Of a DNA stretch of 64,000 nucleotides, positions 24,586-33,667 are shown piece by piece. The notes beneath the pieces were generated by a model. It made no database searches. It worked only from the letters and a program-made list of their open reading frames with translations, and was not told where the DNA came from. Position numbers and translations under genes: made by a program. How positions within the stretch are numbered: position 1 is the stretch's first letter; each line of letters begins with the position of its first letter. Source of the stretch: Leisingera daeponensis DSM 23529 (GTDB taxonomy: Bacteria > Pseudomonadota > Alphaproteobacteria > Rhodobacterales > Rhodobacteraceae); the NCBI RefSeq assembly GCF_000473145.1, contig NZ_KI421500.1, positions 3,735,583 through 3,799,582 on the forward strand. The letters run 5' to 3'.

Positions 24586-27500
24586 ATGACGAACAACGAG
24601 ACTTCAGCGCCGCCGGTGATCGGCGTCGGCGCTTCGGCAGGCGGGCTGGAAGCGATACGGGAGATGCTTTCCGCGGCGGGGCCGGACACGGGGCTTGCCT
24701 TTGTTATCGTTCAGCATCTCGATCCGAATCACGAAAGCATGATGGCCGAGCTTTTGGGCCGGCAGACGCCGCTGCCGGTGAAGCAGGTTTCCGGCGGAGA
24801 GCGGGTGGATGCCAACCACGTTTACGTGATACCGCCCGGCCGCGGGCTCGCCATAGAGGATGGCTGCTTGCGCCTGCACGAGTTCAAGGAACCGCGGGGC
24901 CTGCGGCGGCCGATCGACGATTTCTTTGCTTCCCTGGCACGCGACCAGGAGCACAACGCAGCCTGTGTGATCCTGTCGGGCACCGGTGCCGACGGCACCA
25001 GCGGGCTGCGCGCAATCAAGGAACGCGGCGGCCTTTGTGTCGCGCAGGAGCCAGATACCGCGGGCTATGACGGCATGCCGGTGTCGGCAATCGGCACCGG
25101 GCTGGTGGATTTTGTGCGCGATCCCGGCAGCATCGTCGCCTGCCTGCGCACGTTCTTCGACCGCAGCAGTGCGCGGGAAACGCGTGAGAAGGCGGCCGAG
25201 GTGGTGGCCGACCACGTGGACGAAATGTGCGCGAGTCTGCGGAAGACGGTGGGGCATGATTTCTCGGGCTACAAGAAATCTACGCTCGTACGCCGGATTG
25301 AGCGGCGCATGCAGGTGCTTGGGATCACTCAGCCTTCGACCTATCTGGAGCGCATCGGCGACGACGCCGATGAATGCGAAGCGCTGTTTCGGGACCTGCT
25401 GATCAACGTTACCCGGTTTTTCCGGGATCCTGAGATGTTCGAGGAACTGAACCGGCGGGTCATTCTGCCAATGGTGGAGCGGGCCACCGCCGAGGATGAA
25501 ATCCGCGTCTGGGTGCCGGGCTGTTCCAGCGGCGAAGAAGCCTATTCCATCGCGGTGCTGTTTGCCGATGCGCTGGCCTCGCGGATACCGCGGCCGCTGG
25601 TGCAGATATTTGCCACCGACATCGACGAAAGCATGCTGTCGCTGGCGCGCGAGGGACGCTACCCGGTCTCAGCACTGGCCGACATCCCCGAGCGGCTGCG
25701 CGAGCACTTTACCATCGGCAAGGACGGGATCTTTCAGATGGCGCCGAAGGTGCGCGACTTGATCCGGTTCTCCTCGCACAGCCTGGTGAAGGATCCGCCG
25801 TTTTCCAAGCTTGACCTGATCTCCTGCCGAAACCTGCTTATCTATATGGGCGACCGGCTGCAGCAGCAGGTGTTTCCGATCTTCCACTATGCGCTGAACC
25901 CGGGCGGGCACCTGTTTCTGGGCCCCTCCGAAAGCATCGGCCGGCACGAGGAATTGTTTTCGGTCACAGACCAGAAGTCCCGCATCTACAAACGGCTGGA
26001 AGGGCGGCCCTTCTACCCGTTCAATCTGCCAGCCAGCGTCGCACCCGCAAAAAAGCGCAGCCTCGAGCTTCCGCGCTATGCTGAATCCTCGCGCCTCAGT
26101 TGGGAAGAGAGCGTGTCAGTCCGCCGCTTGGTGGAGCATTACACGCCTGCCTCGATGGTGGTTGATACCGATGGCGGAGTGATCAAAACCTACGGCAGGC
26201 TGGCAAAGTATTTCGAGTATCCCAGCCCGGGCCGGGATATTAACTTTGCCGTGTCGCTGGCCCGTCCCGGTCTGCGCGACGTGCTGCCGCAAATGATCCG
26301 GCAGGCAGCGACGGGCAAGAAGCGGGTGGTGGCCCGGGATGTGACAGTTCATGCGGAGTTCGGCCAGCAGGTCGCCGATGTGGTGGCCGATCCGCTGCCC
26401 GACGGAAACGTGCTCCTGGTGTTCCGTGACGCTGCCCCGTTCGAGCCGGGCGCCGCAGACGACATGCTGGAACTGGGGCCGGCCGACAGCGAGCTGCAGG
26501 TGCTGCAGGACGAGCTGCGCCTGACCCGGCACCGGCTGCGCGGCACGGTTGAGGAGCTGGAGACCGCCAATGAAGAGCTGAAGAGCTCGAATGAAGAAAT
26601 GATGTCGATGAACGAGGAGCTGCAGTCGACAAACGAGGAGCTGACCACAGTCAACGATGAGCTGAAGACCAAGGTCGACCAGTTGACGATGGCGAACTCG
26701 GATCTGCGCAACTTTTTTGAGTCGACCCGCCTGGCGGTGGTGGTTCTGGACCGGCACTTGCAGATCCGCAGCTTTACCGAGGCTGCAAAATCCGTGTTTC
26801 CGCTCAAGGACAATGACCGCGGCCGGCCGCTGACCGAGGTGGCGAGCCTGCTGGAAAACGCCCAGCATATCGAAGACGCCCGCGCCGTTCTGATGGGCGA
26901 CTCCGTGCCCGCCCGCACGGTTGCCTCGTCCGACGGTGCGCGGCAATGGGCGCTGCGTGTGCTGCCCTACCGGCTGCAGGATGGCACCATTGATGGTGCG
27001 ACCATCGTCTTTAATGACATTACCGAGGCGCTGCGCATGCAGCAGGATCTCAATCTGGAGCGTGAGCGTCTGCAGCTGGCGGTAGAGGTCGCCCAGCTTG
27101 GCGTCTGGGAGTACCACGCCGAAAGCGGGGAAACGTTCCTGGACGAGCGCGAACTGGCGCTGTTCGGAGTCAGCGAGAGCGGTGACAACGGTATTGATAC
27201 GCTGATGGAACTCATCCTCGATGAGGACCGCCCCGGGGTGGAAGCCTCGCTGCGCCGCGCGATCGCCGGCGACGAGGACTTCTCGGCGGCGTTCCGGATC
27301 CGCCTGCCGGATGGCAGCGTGAGGCATTTGCGGGGGCTGGGGCGTCTCGTCGATGCGGCAAGCCCTGTCCGCATGATCGGCGTCACCTTTGATGTCAGTC
27401 CCGAGGCACGGCTGGCCAAACAGCGGGAGCTGCTGATCCGGGAGATGAACCACCGGGTGAAAAACCTGTTCGCAATTATCGGCGGTTTTGTCAGCGGCGC

Positions 27501-27999
27501 TGCGCGCTCCGCCAATTCGCCGGCGGAGCTGGCCCGTGATGTCCGGGCCCGGATCGAGGCGCTTGGCCGCTCCCACAGTCTGACGCAAAGCCAAAACGGG
27601 ACCGGCGGTGTGCAGTTGAAAGATCTTATCGAATGCGCGGTCCGGCCGCATGCGGGCAATGCCCGCACCGCCGTGGCCGGCCCCGACATTGTGATCGACA
27701 TCGAGCAGCTCACCCCGCTGGCGCTTGTGTTCCACGAATGGACCACGAACAGTGCCAAATACGGTGCCTTCCGTCCCGAGGGCGGCCGGGTCGATGTGAC
27801 TTGGGAAAAAGTGCCTGGCAATGCGCTGGAAATCGCTTGGAAGGAAGAAACGGAGGCGCAGCGAAAGGACGGCCCGCCAGACGGCACCGGCTTTGGCAGC
27901 CTGTTGGTGAAACACTCTGTCCAGCAGCTGGAAGGCAGGCTTTCGGAGACGCATACCCAGTCGAGCTGGCACAGCACCTTGACCATCCCACTCCCTTAG
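24586..27999 (+). CDS. CheB-CheR-PAS-HWE histidine kinase fusion
   Basis: 1137 residues. CheB-type methylesterase (about 5-185: VGASAGGLEAI with the catalytic Ser, QHLDPNHESMMAELL, SGTGADGTSGLRAIK); CheR methyltransferase (about 205-480: KKSTLVRRIERRM, VPGCSSGEEAYS, SCRNLLIYMG); a coiled coil of repeated E-x-x-x-x-NEELxS text (about 650-705); two or three PAS domains (about 505-625, 708-815, 830-925); and an HWE kinase with IREMNHRVKNLFAIIGG (His about 951) and FHEWTTNSAKYGAF. Such fusions are common in alphaproteobacteria and are thought to act as stress or light sensors rather than in classical chemotaxis. It has no chemotaxis neighbours here. Confidence 0.92.
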   Translation: MTNNETSAPPVIGVGASAGGLEAIREMLSAAGPDTGLAFVIVQHLDPNHESMMAELLGRQTPLPVKQVSGGERVDANHVYVIPPGRGLAIEDGCLRLHEFKEPRGLRRPIDDFFASLARDQEHNAACVILSGTGADGTSGLRAIKERGGLCVAQEPDTAGYDGMPVSAIGTGLVDFVRDPGSIVACLRTFFDRSSARETREKAAEVVADHVDEMCASLRKTVGHDFSGYKKSTLVRRIERRMQVLGITQPSTYLERIGDDADECEALFRDLLINVTRFFRDPEMFEELNRRVILPMVERATAEDEIRVWVPGCSSGEEAYSIAVLFADALASRIPRPLVQIFATDIDESMLSLAREGRYPVSALADIPERLREHFTIGKDGIFQMAPKVRDLIRFSSHSLVKDPPFSKLDLISCRNLLIYMGDRLQQQVFPIFHYALNPGGHLFLGPSESIGRHEELFSVTDQKSRIYKRLEGRPFYPFNLPASVAPAKKRSLELPRYAESSRLSWEESVSVRRLVEHYTPASMVVDTDGGVIKTYGRLAKYFEYPSPGRDINFAVSLARPGLRDVLPQMIRQAATGKKRVVARDVTVHAEFGQQVADVVADPLPDGNVLLVFRDAAPFEPGAADDMLELGPADSELQVLQDELRLTRHRLRGTVEELETANEELKSSNEEMMSMNEELQSTNEELTTVNDELKTKVDQLTMANSDLRNFFESTRLAVVVLDRHLQIRSFTEAAKSVFPLKDNDRGRPLTEVASLLENAQHIEDARAVLMGDSVPARTVASSDGARQWALRVLPYRLQDGTIDGATIVFNDITEALRMQQDLNLERERLQLAVEVAQLGVWEYHAESGETFLDERELALFGVSESGDNGIDTLMELILDEDRPGVEASLRRAIAGDEDFSAAFRIRLPDGSVRHLRGLGRLVDAASPVRMIGVTFDVSPEARLAKQRELLIREMNHRVKNLFAIIGGFVSGAARSANSPAELARDVRARIEALGRSHSLTQSQNGTGGVQLKDLIECAVRPHAGNARTAVAGPDIVIDIEQLTPLALVFHEWTTNSAKYGAFRPEGGRVDVTWEKVPGNALEIAWKEETEAQRKDGPPDGTGFGSLLVKHSVQQLEGRLSETHTQSSWHSTLTIPLP

Positions 28000-28244
28000 C
28001 CGGAACGGCCGGGGTCCGTGGCGCCGGGTTGGCGTTTTCGGCTCCAGGCCGTGGTGCTGATGTCAGACACCTCTGTCTTTTCCGCGGGCATCGGCAAGGG
28101 GAGGCTTTGCTGTACTCAAAGGCGCCAAGCCTTGCCTCCGCACGCCGCATATCCGGAAATGAGGCTGCCGGACGACCAGGACTGCCCCCCGTTACGGACG
28201 GTTCGGTCCCGCTGCGCTGGCTCACCTTTGTGCCGTGGCAGCGA

Positions 28245-28994
28245 TCAGTCCGTTACGACGTTCCACTCCGCCATCTCTTCGGCGGTCAGGATATATATCT
28301 CGTCGGGGGGCGTGGCCATCGCCGGGCCCATAATCCGCAGGTCGATTCCCATGGTGTCGAGGTGCTCCAGCACACGGGCCTGGCCGCGCTGGATATCCTC
28401 GACCGCCAGGAATGCGGGCAGGATGTCAGATTCCCCGAACCGGTGCTGATGAACACCGAGACGCGCAGTCTCCGCAACCTGCCGCCCGGTGCCGCCGGCA
28501 AAGATGTAGGGGCAGGCCGACAGGCAGACCGCCGCCTCCGCCAAGCGCGTGTCCGCTCCAGCCTCGCGGACTGCACGGCCAATTTCCAGCGCGTCGGCGA
28601 CACTGCCGCCGGAGCTATCGAGAAGGACAGTGCCAGGTTTCAGACGGCGCAGGTCCGCAACGATCCGCTCGCCGTCACCGCGCGAGATCGCGCCCCGCAG
28701 CAGCAGTGCCCGCTTGCCATCCAGCGTGGTTTCTTCAGCCACCAGGCGGCGTGGCATGTCACGGTCGATGCCAGGGCCGGGATTTGCGGGCCGGTCCGGA
28801 CGGTAATGGCGGGTCTGATCCCCAGGCCGGGTGGGCTGGTCCAGCTCCGGCACCGATACGGGCGATAGCATCCGCGGCAGCGCCGGCCCGAGGTCAAGCG
28901 CCACCAGCATCACCGCCAGGCCGATCTGGCAGCCCAGCAGCCAGCGGAACGGTGCCCCCGGCCTGCGCGCGAAAACTCTCCCGCCCCAGGTCAT
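28245..28994 (-). CDS. membrane-anchored ClpP/crotonase-fold protein (COG3904-like)
   Basis: 249 residues. One N-terminal membrane helix (about 18-40), a Pro-rich linker, then a ClpP-like fold: LLDSSGGSVADALEIGRAVREAG (oxyanion Gly pair) and VCLSACPYIFAGG with the candidate nucleophile Ser. It belongs to predicted periplasmic ClpP-like proteins whose substrates are unknown. Its start overlaps the stop of the upstream membrane protein by 4 bases (ATGA), so the two are coupled and probably act together. It faces the CheB/CheR kinase tail to tail across 245 bases that hold nothing recognisable. Confidence 0.75.
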   Translation of the reverse strand: MTWGGRVFARRPGAPFRWLLGCQIGLAVMLVALDLGPALPRMLSPVSVPELDQPTRPGDQTRHYRPDRPANPGPGIDRDMPRRLVAEETTLDGKRALLLRGAISRGDGERIVADLRRLKPGTVLLDSSGGSVADALEIGRAVREAGADTRLAEAAVCLSACPYIFAGGTGRQVAETARLGVHQHRFGESDILPAFLAVEDIQRGQARVLEHLDTMGIDLRIMGPAMATPPDEIYILTAEEMAEWNVVTD

Positions 28995-30301
28995 TCAACC
29001 GCTCTGGGTCCGGGACGCGGCCCGGCGGCGCCGGGAGATCCGCTGCTGGTCTCTGCCTCGCCGGCGGTCTCCTCATCCTCCGGATCCCAGGCCGCGCCGG
29101 GGGCCGCGGCCTCAACCTCGCGCAGCGCCAGCACAGCGGCGCGCAGCTCGGCCACGGTCATCGAATCCTCGGGTTCCGCCGGGTCGCGCCCGGCACGGAC
29201 GGCGCCCTGCGCCACCGCAACAATCAGAACCAGGACCGCCGGCAGCAGATCAATGGCGATGGCACCGGCCCAGGAAGGGGCGAAATTCCCGGCATAGCGG
29301 ATCACCGCATCGGCCTTGGAGATCGGCGTGTAGACAACCTCGGCAGCGGGTTCCAGCGCCAGCACCTCCGCCGCGGCGGCCTGCAAGGTCTCTGCCCTTT
29401 GCGCCAAGAGTTGCAGCAGGGAGGTGATGGTTGCCTGCTGAGCGGCCTGGCCGCCCGCATCCCCCGCGTCCAGACGCGGCAGGACGACGGATTCCGCCAG
29501 ATCCCGCGCCGCACGGTCCACCATCGGCGCAACAGACAGTTGCCGCAGCTCTGCGATGATGCCGGCCAGGCGCACGGATTCTTCTGAAAACTCGACGCCG
29601 CGGGCGGTAACAGGCCCCGGTGCGACTGTCAGCGCGCGCATCCGGCTGAGGATCGCGTTGCCTTCCGCAAAGGCAGCGGCCAGCGGCGCCTCCTGTTTTG
29701 CGATCAGCCCCTCCAGCGCCGCCAGTTCATCGGATTTCTGCATCAGCACCCGGAACACGGCACCGCGTCCAGCCAGGCCGGACAGGCCGCCGCCTGCTTC
29801 CTGCTGCGACAGGTCCTCGAACCCTTGCCGCGCCCTGCCGACGTCCAGGCGCAGGGCCTGGCCCTGCAGCGCAAACGCATTCGCGCGCTCCAGCGAGGTC
29901 TGGTATTCCTGAACCGTGCGCGCCAGATGCTGCTCCACAGCCGCCGACCCGGCCAAGGCGGCAGCGTTCAGCCAAGACGACATCGCAACAATCGCAGCCG
30001 ACCCCAGCGCCATTGACAGAAACAGCCACATCCGCGCCGCCGCTGTCCGCATTGCCGGCAGCAGCCGCAACAGGTACGACCAGAACACATAGATCCCGGT
30101 TGACACAGCGGCGCTGTAAGATACGGCCGCAAACAGCGACAGAGCGCCGTCGTCATCCAGAAGCCCGCGCACGCCAAGATAAGTGTAGATGCCAGAGGCC
30201 ACCGCAAGCACACCCAGAGCTGCCGAGGTGAAGCTGTCCAGCCATTGCAAATGCTCTTCGACTTCGCGCGCGTGGCGAAGGCCCTTGATATCACGTTTCA
30301 T
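28991..30301 (-). CDS. multi-pass membrane protein with long helical domain, unknown function
   Basis: 436 residues with an excellent GGGGAGG site. Three hydrophobic helices near the N-terminus (about 20-115), an extended Ala/Leu/Gln-rich, probably coiled-coil segment (about 120-325), one more membrane helix (about 340-362, LLPAVLVLIVAVA) and a disordered acidic tail ending in Pro/Gly-rich text. No enzyme motif is visible. The coiled region lies between membrane helices, so it is probably periplasmic, next to the ClpP-like product of the coupled downstream gene. The family was not recognised. Confidence 0.7.
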   Translation of the reverse strand: MKRDIKGLRHAREVEEHLQWLDSFTSAALGVLAVASGIYTYLGVRGLLDDDGALSLFAAVSYSAAVSTGIYVFWSYLLRLLPAMRTAAARMWLFLSMALGSAAIVAMSSWLNAAALAGSAAVEQHLARTVQEYQTSLERANAFALQGQALRLDVGRARQGFEDLSQQEAGGGLSGLAGRGAVFRVLMQKSDELAALEGLIAKQEAPLAAAFAEGNAILSRMRALTVAPGPVTARGVEFSEESVRLAGIIAELRQLSVAPMVDRAARDLAESVVLPRLDAGDAGGQAAQQATITSLLQLLAQRAETLQAAAAEVLALEPAAEVVYTPISKADAVIRYAGNFAPSWAGAIAIDLLPAVLVLIVAVAQGAVRAGRDPAEPEDSMTVAELRAAVLALREVEAAAPGAAWDPEDEETAGEAETSSGSPGAAGPRPGPRAVE

Positions 30302-30389
30302 ATTGGCACCTCCCCTCAGAACATGTTCCCTGCGGCGGGGAAAACAAGGCGGCAGCTGACAAGTCTGCTCCGGCGGCTGCCGCAGCTGC

Positions 30390-30812
30390 CTATGGCGCTG
30401 CCGCCATCCCAGCCGGATTGATGGCGGGCACAGCGGGATGCCGTGCTGGTTTTTCCAGCTTGACCGCGGCCGCCGGTGTGAAACCGGCCCGGAAGACTTC
30501 CACCCAGACCTGCGGCGGCCTCAGCCCGATTGGGCCGAGGGCCAAGCTATCCTCTATGGCGTAGATTTCGATCAGGCCGCCAAGGCCGTTTTCATCCGGG
30601 TTTGCGGTGTCCCACGGTATCACCGGGCCAAAGCCATGCGTCCGGAGCATCCAATGGCGCTGGATTGCCTCGGAGCCGCGGATTTCGTCAACCGCCTCCG
30701 GCAGGCTGCTGCCGCAAAAGCCGAATAAGGAAGTGTCCAAAACGCGCCATTCGTGAAGCTCACGAAGGTAGTGAAAAAGGAGATGCCGCACGTGTGCCCC
30801 GGAAATGTTCAA
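30390..30812 (-). CDS. doubtful hypothetical protein
   Basis: A minus-strand frame of 140 codons (TTG start) with codon use (mostly G/C third bases) that looks coding: ...HGFGPVIPWDTANPDENGLGG and RPPQVWVEVFRAGF. A competing plus-strand frame at 30438-30728 has weaker codon bias. Neither has a clear ribosome-binding site or a family I recognise. The ATG at about residue 55 may be the true start if the gene is real. Confidence 0.3.
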   Translation of the reverse strand: MNISGAHVRHLLFHYLRELHEWRVLDTSLFGFCGSSLPEAVDEIRGSEAIQRHWMLRTHGFGPVIPWDTANPDENGLGGLIEIYAIEDSLALGPIGLRPPQVWVEVFRAGFTPAAAVKLEKPARHPAVPAINPAGMAAAP

Positions 30813-30980
30813 TGTTTCTGATTTTTCAGGATAAACGCGGAATTGGCGGGTTGGTTCCCGTCAGCGCAGGATAAATCGGACATAGTCCGCTCAACCCCGG
30901 AAGGGGCGGGAACAGTTGCACCCCCGCAGGCGTTGTTCCTTCAAGGCCGGCGCCGTCGGCCATGGCCGAGGAGTCCGCTC

Positions 30981-31289
30981 ATGTTCTTGCACCTTCCCGC
31001 ACAGATCCGGTTTGCCGCCAGCGTTGCGCGCATGGCGTTCGAAGCGCAAATCATCATTTCCATCCGCACCCTGGGCATGCTGGGCATTGCCCCCGCAGCG
31101 CCGGCTGAAAACAGGCGAATGGTGCTGGAGAAAGTGAAAGCGTTTCAAACCAGCGCTCAGGCAGCCGCGCAGCTCGCAGCGGCTGGCAAGCCGATGGAGG
31201 CTGTCATGACCGGAGCGATGGCCCCTTACAGCCGTGCCACCGCTTCCAACTACAAGCGCCTGACCCGGCCGCCCAAAAACGGCCGCTGA
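30981..31289 (+). CDS. small phasin-like protein (often annotated 'antifreeze protein' in Rhodobacteraceae)
   Basis: 102 residues from the ATG at 30981 (GAGGAG 7 bases upstream). The middle FEAQIIISIRTLGMLGIAP...ENRRMVLEKVKAF followed by Ala-rich helical text (SAQAAAQLAAAGK) matches a family of about 100-residue proteins found throughout Rhodobacteraceae. The 'antifreeze' label reflects Ala-rich composition only; the amphipathic helices look more like phasins that coat polyester granules. A PHB-depolymerase-like esterase is present elsewhere in the window (6224). Confidence 0.7.
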   Translation: MFLHLPAQIRFAASVARMAFEAQIIISIRTLGMLGIAPAAPAENRRMVLEKVKAFQTSAQAAAQLAAAGKPMEAVMTGAMAPYSRATASNYKRLTRPPKNGR

Positions 31290-31659
31290 TTTCCAGGCGG
31301 CATTGCTCGAAGTAAACGCGCCCCGCCCGAACCGGGCGGCCGGGTGCGGCCCGGTTTGCCGCTGTCACCCTGAGGAAAGGCTGTAAGCGGCTCCTTCACC
31401 GCGGTCCGCCAAGCGGAAGGGGGTGTCCGGCCATTGAGACCTCCATTCCAGGGCTAATTTCCGAAACTGAACCGAGTTCAGGCCATGCGACGAAGGGTGA
31501 GGTCCGAACCTAGCTTACGGAGTGGCGGCGAGGCGTTGTTCATCGTGCCGGGGTTGAATTCGGTGCCTCTTAAGGGCTGCAGGTCTCAACTGACGCGGCG
31601 GAAGACGGAACTCCTCTACAAGCTAGCGGGTTGTTTTATTGACTACCGAAGGAGCCATC
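31290..31659. other. intergenic, no gene recognised
   Basis: 370 bases before the aldehyde dehydrogenase operon. GC-rich inverted stretches near 31325-31360 (CCGCCCGAACCGGGCGG and GCCGGGTGCGGCCCGG type) could be a terminator for the small protein. The promoter of the operon should be in the last 150 bases. Confidence 0.4.
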
Positions 31660-33036
31660 ATGCCGACGATCACCACGATGAATCCCGCAACCGGCGAAAC
31701 GCTGAAAACGTATCCGCTCATGACAGAGCAAGAGGCAATCCAGAAGCTGGAGTCCGCGCAGGAAGCGTTTCTTGATTGGAGAAAACTGTCCCATGCCGAG
31801 CGGGCCCCATACCTGACCAAGATCGCGGAACGGCTTCGCGCCAGCGCTGACGAGCTGGCGGCGCTGATGACTCGCGAGACCGGCAAGCTGTTGAAAGACG
31901 GCAAGCGAGAGGTAGAGATCTGCGCGGCAATCTTGGATTACACCGCGAAACACGGTCCCGATGTCCTGGCCGACGAAGAGCGGACCCACGGCACCGGCGG
32001 GGCGAGGGGGATCATCAGTTATCAGCCGATCGGCGTGATTTACTCTATCCAGCCCTGGAATTTTCCGCTGTATCAGCCGGTTCGCGTGCTCGCCGCAAAC
32101 CTGATGGCGGGAAATGCTTGCGTGCTGAAACATGCCAGCATTTGCACCGGCTCGGGCTTGCGGCTGCGTGAGTTGTGCATCGAAGCAGGCCTGCCGGAGG
32201 ACCTGTTTCAGGTCGTCCTGATCGATCACGGCACCAGCGACACGCTCATCGCGCACCCACTTGTGCGCGGAGTAACATTGACCGGAAGCGACGGCGCCGG
32301 CCGCCATGTCGGCAGCGTGGCCTCGAAGGCGCTGAAGAAGACGGTATTGGAACTGGGCTCGAATGACGCTTACCTCGTGCTGGAGGACGCCGACATCGAA
32401 ACTGCGGTCAAATACTCGGTCATCGGGCGGCTCTACAACAATGGCGAAACCTGTGTTTCAGCCAAACGGTTCATCGTAGCGGACAAGGTCTATGACGCCT
32501 TCGTGTCCGCCTTTGTCGATCAGATGAAGGCCGTCAAGATGGGAGATCCCACGGACGAGGACACCCAGCTTGGCCCGCTGTCAAGCGACGCCCAGTTGGA
32601 AACCGTGAAGGAACAGGTGGACGAAAGCGTGGCTAAGGGTGCGAAGGCACTGTGCGGCGGTAAAGCGCCTGATCGGACCGGCGCGTTCTATCCTGCAACC
32701 GTGCTCGTGGACGTGGCCCCCGGCATGCCAGCCTATGATGACGAGATCTTCGGCCCCGTGGCCGCCGTGATCCGAGCCAAGGACAACGAAGACGCGATGC
32801 GCATCGCAAATGACAGCCGGTACGGCCTCGGCGGCGGGATCTTTTCTCAAGACGAAGAGCGCGCGCTGCGGTTGGCCCGCGACCATTTCGACACCGGGAT
32901 GATCCGCATCAACTCTTTCGGAGCGGCCGATCCAAACATGCCCTTCGGCGGCGTTAAAGATTCAGGCTACGGTCGCGAACACGGCGGCTTTGGCATGAAA
33001 GAATTCGTCAACGTGAAAGCGATTTACCTGCCATGA
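31660..33036 (+). CDS. NAD(P)-dependent aldehyde dehydrogenase, succinate-semialdehyde dehydrogenase type
   Basis: 458 residues from the ATG at 31660 (AAGGAG 6 bases upstream). Aldehyde dehydrogenase blocks: QPWNFPLYQ (cofactor/Asn site), TGSDGAGR, the general-base Glu in LELGSNDAY, the catalytic Cys in NNGETCVSAKRF, and EIFGPVAAVI. Closest in type to the GabD/SsdH subgroup with short N-terminus. It starts a three-gene operon with a glutathione S-transferase (4-base overlap) and an NAD(P)-binding oxidoreductase, a set suited to aldehyde or reactive-electrophile detoxification. The exact aldehyde is not evident. Confidence 0.88.
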   Translation: MPTITTMNPATGETLKTYPLMTEQEAIQKLESAQEAFLDWRKLSHAERAPYLTKIAERLRASADELAALMTRETGKLLKDGKREVEICAAILDYTAKHGPDVLADEERTHGTGGARGIISYQPIGVIYSIQPWNFPLYQPVRVLAANLMAGNACVLKHASICTGSGLRLRELCIEAGLPEDLFQVVLIDHGTSDTLIAHPLVRGVTLTGSDGAGRHVGSVASKALKKTVLELGSNDAYLVLEDADIETAVKYSVIGRLYNNGETCVSAKRFIVADKVYDAFVSAFVDQMKAVKMGDPTDEDTQLGPLSSDAQLETVKEQVDESVAKGAKALCGGKAPDRTGAFYPATVLVDVAPGMPAYDDEIFGPVAAVIRAKDNEDAMRIANDSRYGLGGGIFSQDEERALRLARDHFDTGMIRINSFGAADPNMPFGGVKDSGYGREHGGFGMKEFVNVKAIYLP

Positions 33037-33647
33037 TCACACTCCATGCACTGCAATACTCTCGCGCCACCCGCGTTCTCTGGCTGCTGGCGGACTTGGG
33101 GCAGCCCTGTAACCGGATCGACTATGACCGAACCGAGGCCTTCCGCGCCCCTGAAACGCTGTCCAAGGTTCACCCTTTGGGAAAATCTCCGGTGATCGAG
33201 GATAACGGCGAGATGATTGCCGAGTCTTCCACGATCCTGCGATACCTCACGGCAAAGTATGAAGATGACACCCACACACCGCCGCCCGGCACGGCGGACT
33301 TCTGGCGGCACGAGGCGCTCTTCGACTACGTCGAAGCTTCCCTGGCTGAGATCGCCTTGCAGGTGATCCTGCCCGCGTTCCGCGGCCAACCGGTGCCGGA
33401 CGATGCGAAAGCCGCACTCGACACCCACCTCGACTATCTCGCAAAAGCCATCGGCGACGGGCCACTGCTGTTCGGCAGCAAGCCGATGCTCGCGGACATT
33501 CAGCTCTCCTACATCGTCGCGCTTTTGGCGCGGTTCGACCTTCTGGCGGACCATCCGAAGGTCGCCGCCTATTGGGACGCCCTGCAACGGCAACCGGGCT
33601 ATATCGCCGCGACGCGATCTGCGGGACCGATGGCACCGCCCGCTTGA
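33033..33647 (+). CDS. glutathione S-transferase
   Basis: 204 residues. N-terminal thioredoxin-fold domain, ITLHALQYSRATRVLWLLAD, with the cis-Pro block HPLGKSPVIEDN and the gamma-glutamyl-binding AESSTILRYL; C-terminal helical domain with PLLFGSKPMLADIQLSYI. This is the usual GST length. It conjugates or reduces electrophiles with glutathione in the cytoplasm. Translationally coupled to the aldehyde dehydrogenase (ATGA overlap) and 20 bases from the oxidoreductase. Confidence 0.88.
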   Translation: MITLHALQYSRATRVLWLLADLGQPCNRIDYDRTEAFRAPETLSKVHPLGKSPVIEDNGEMIAESSTILRYLTAKYEDDTHTPPPGTADFWRHEALFDYVEASLAEIALQVILPAFRGQPVPDDAKAALDTHLDYLAKAIGDGPLLFGSKPMLADIQLSYIVALLARFDLLADHPKVAAYWDALQRQPGYIAATRSAGPMAPPA

Positions 33648-33667
33648 CCGGACAGAAAGGACTTCTC

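Noticed and set aside
26116..27972. 618-codon frame antisense to the CheB-CheR-kinase gene
   Set aside because: Low-complexity His/Gln/Arg text from the complementary strand of a long GC-rich gene; no family features.
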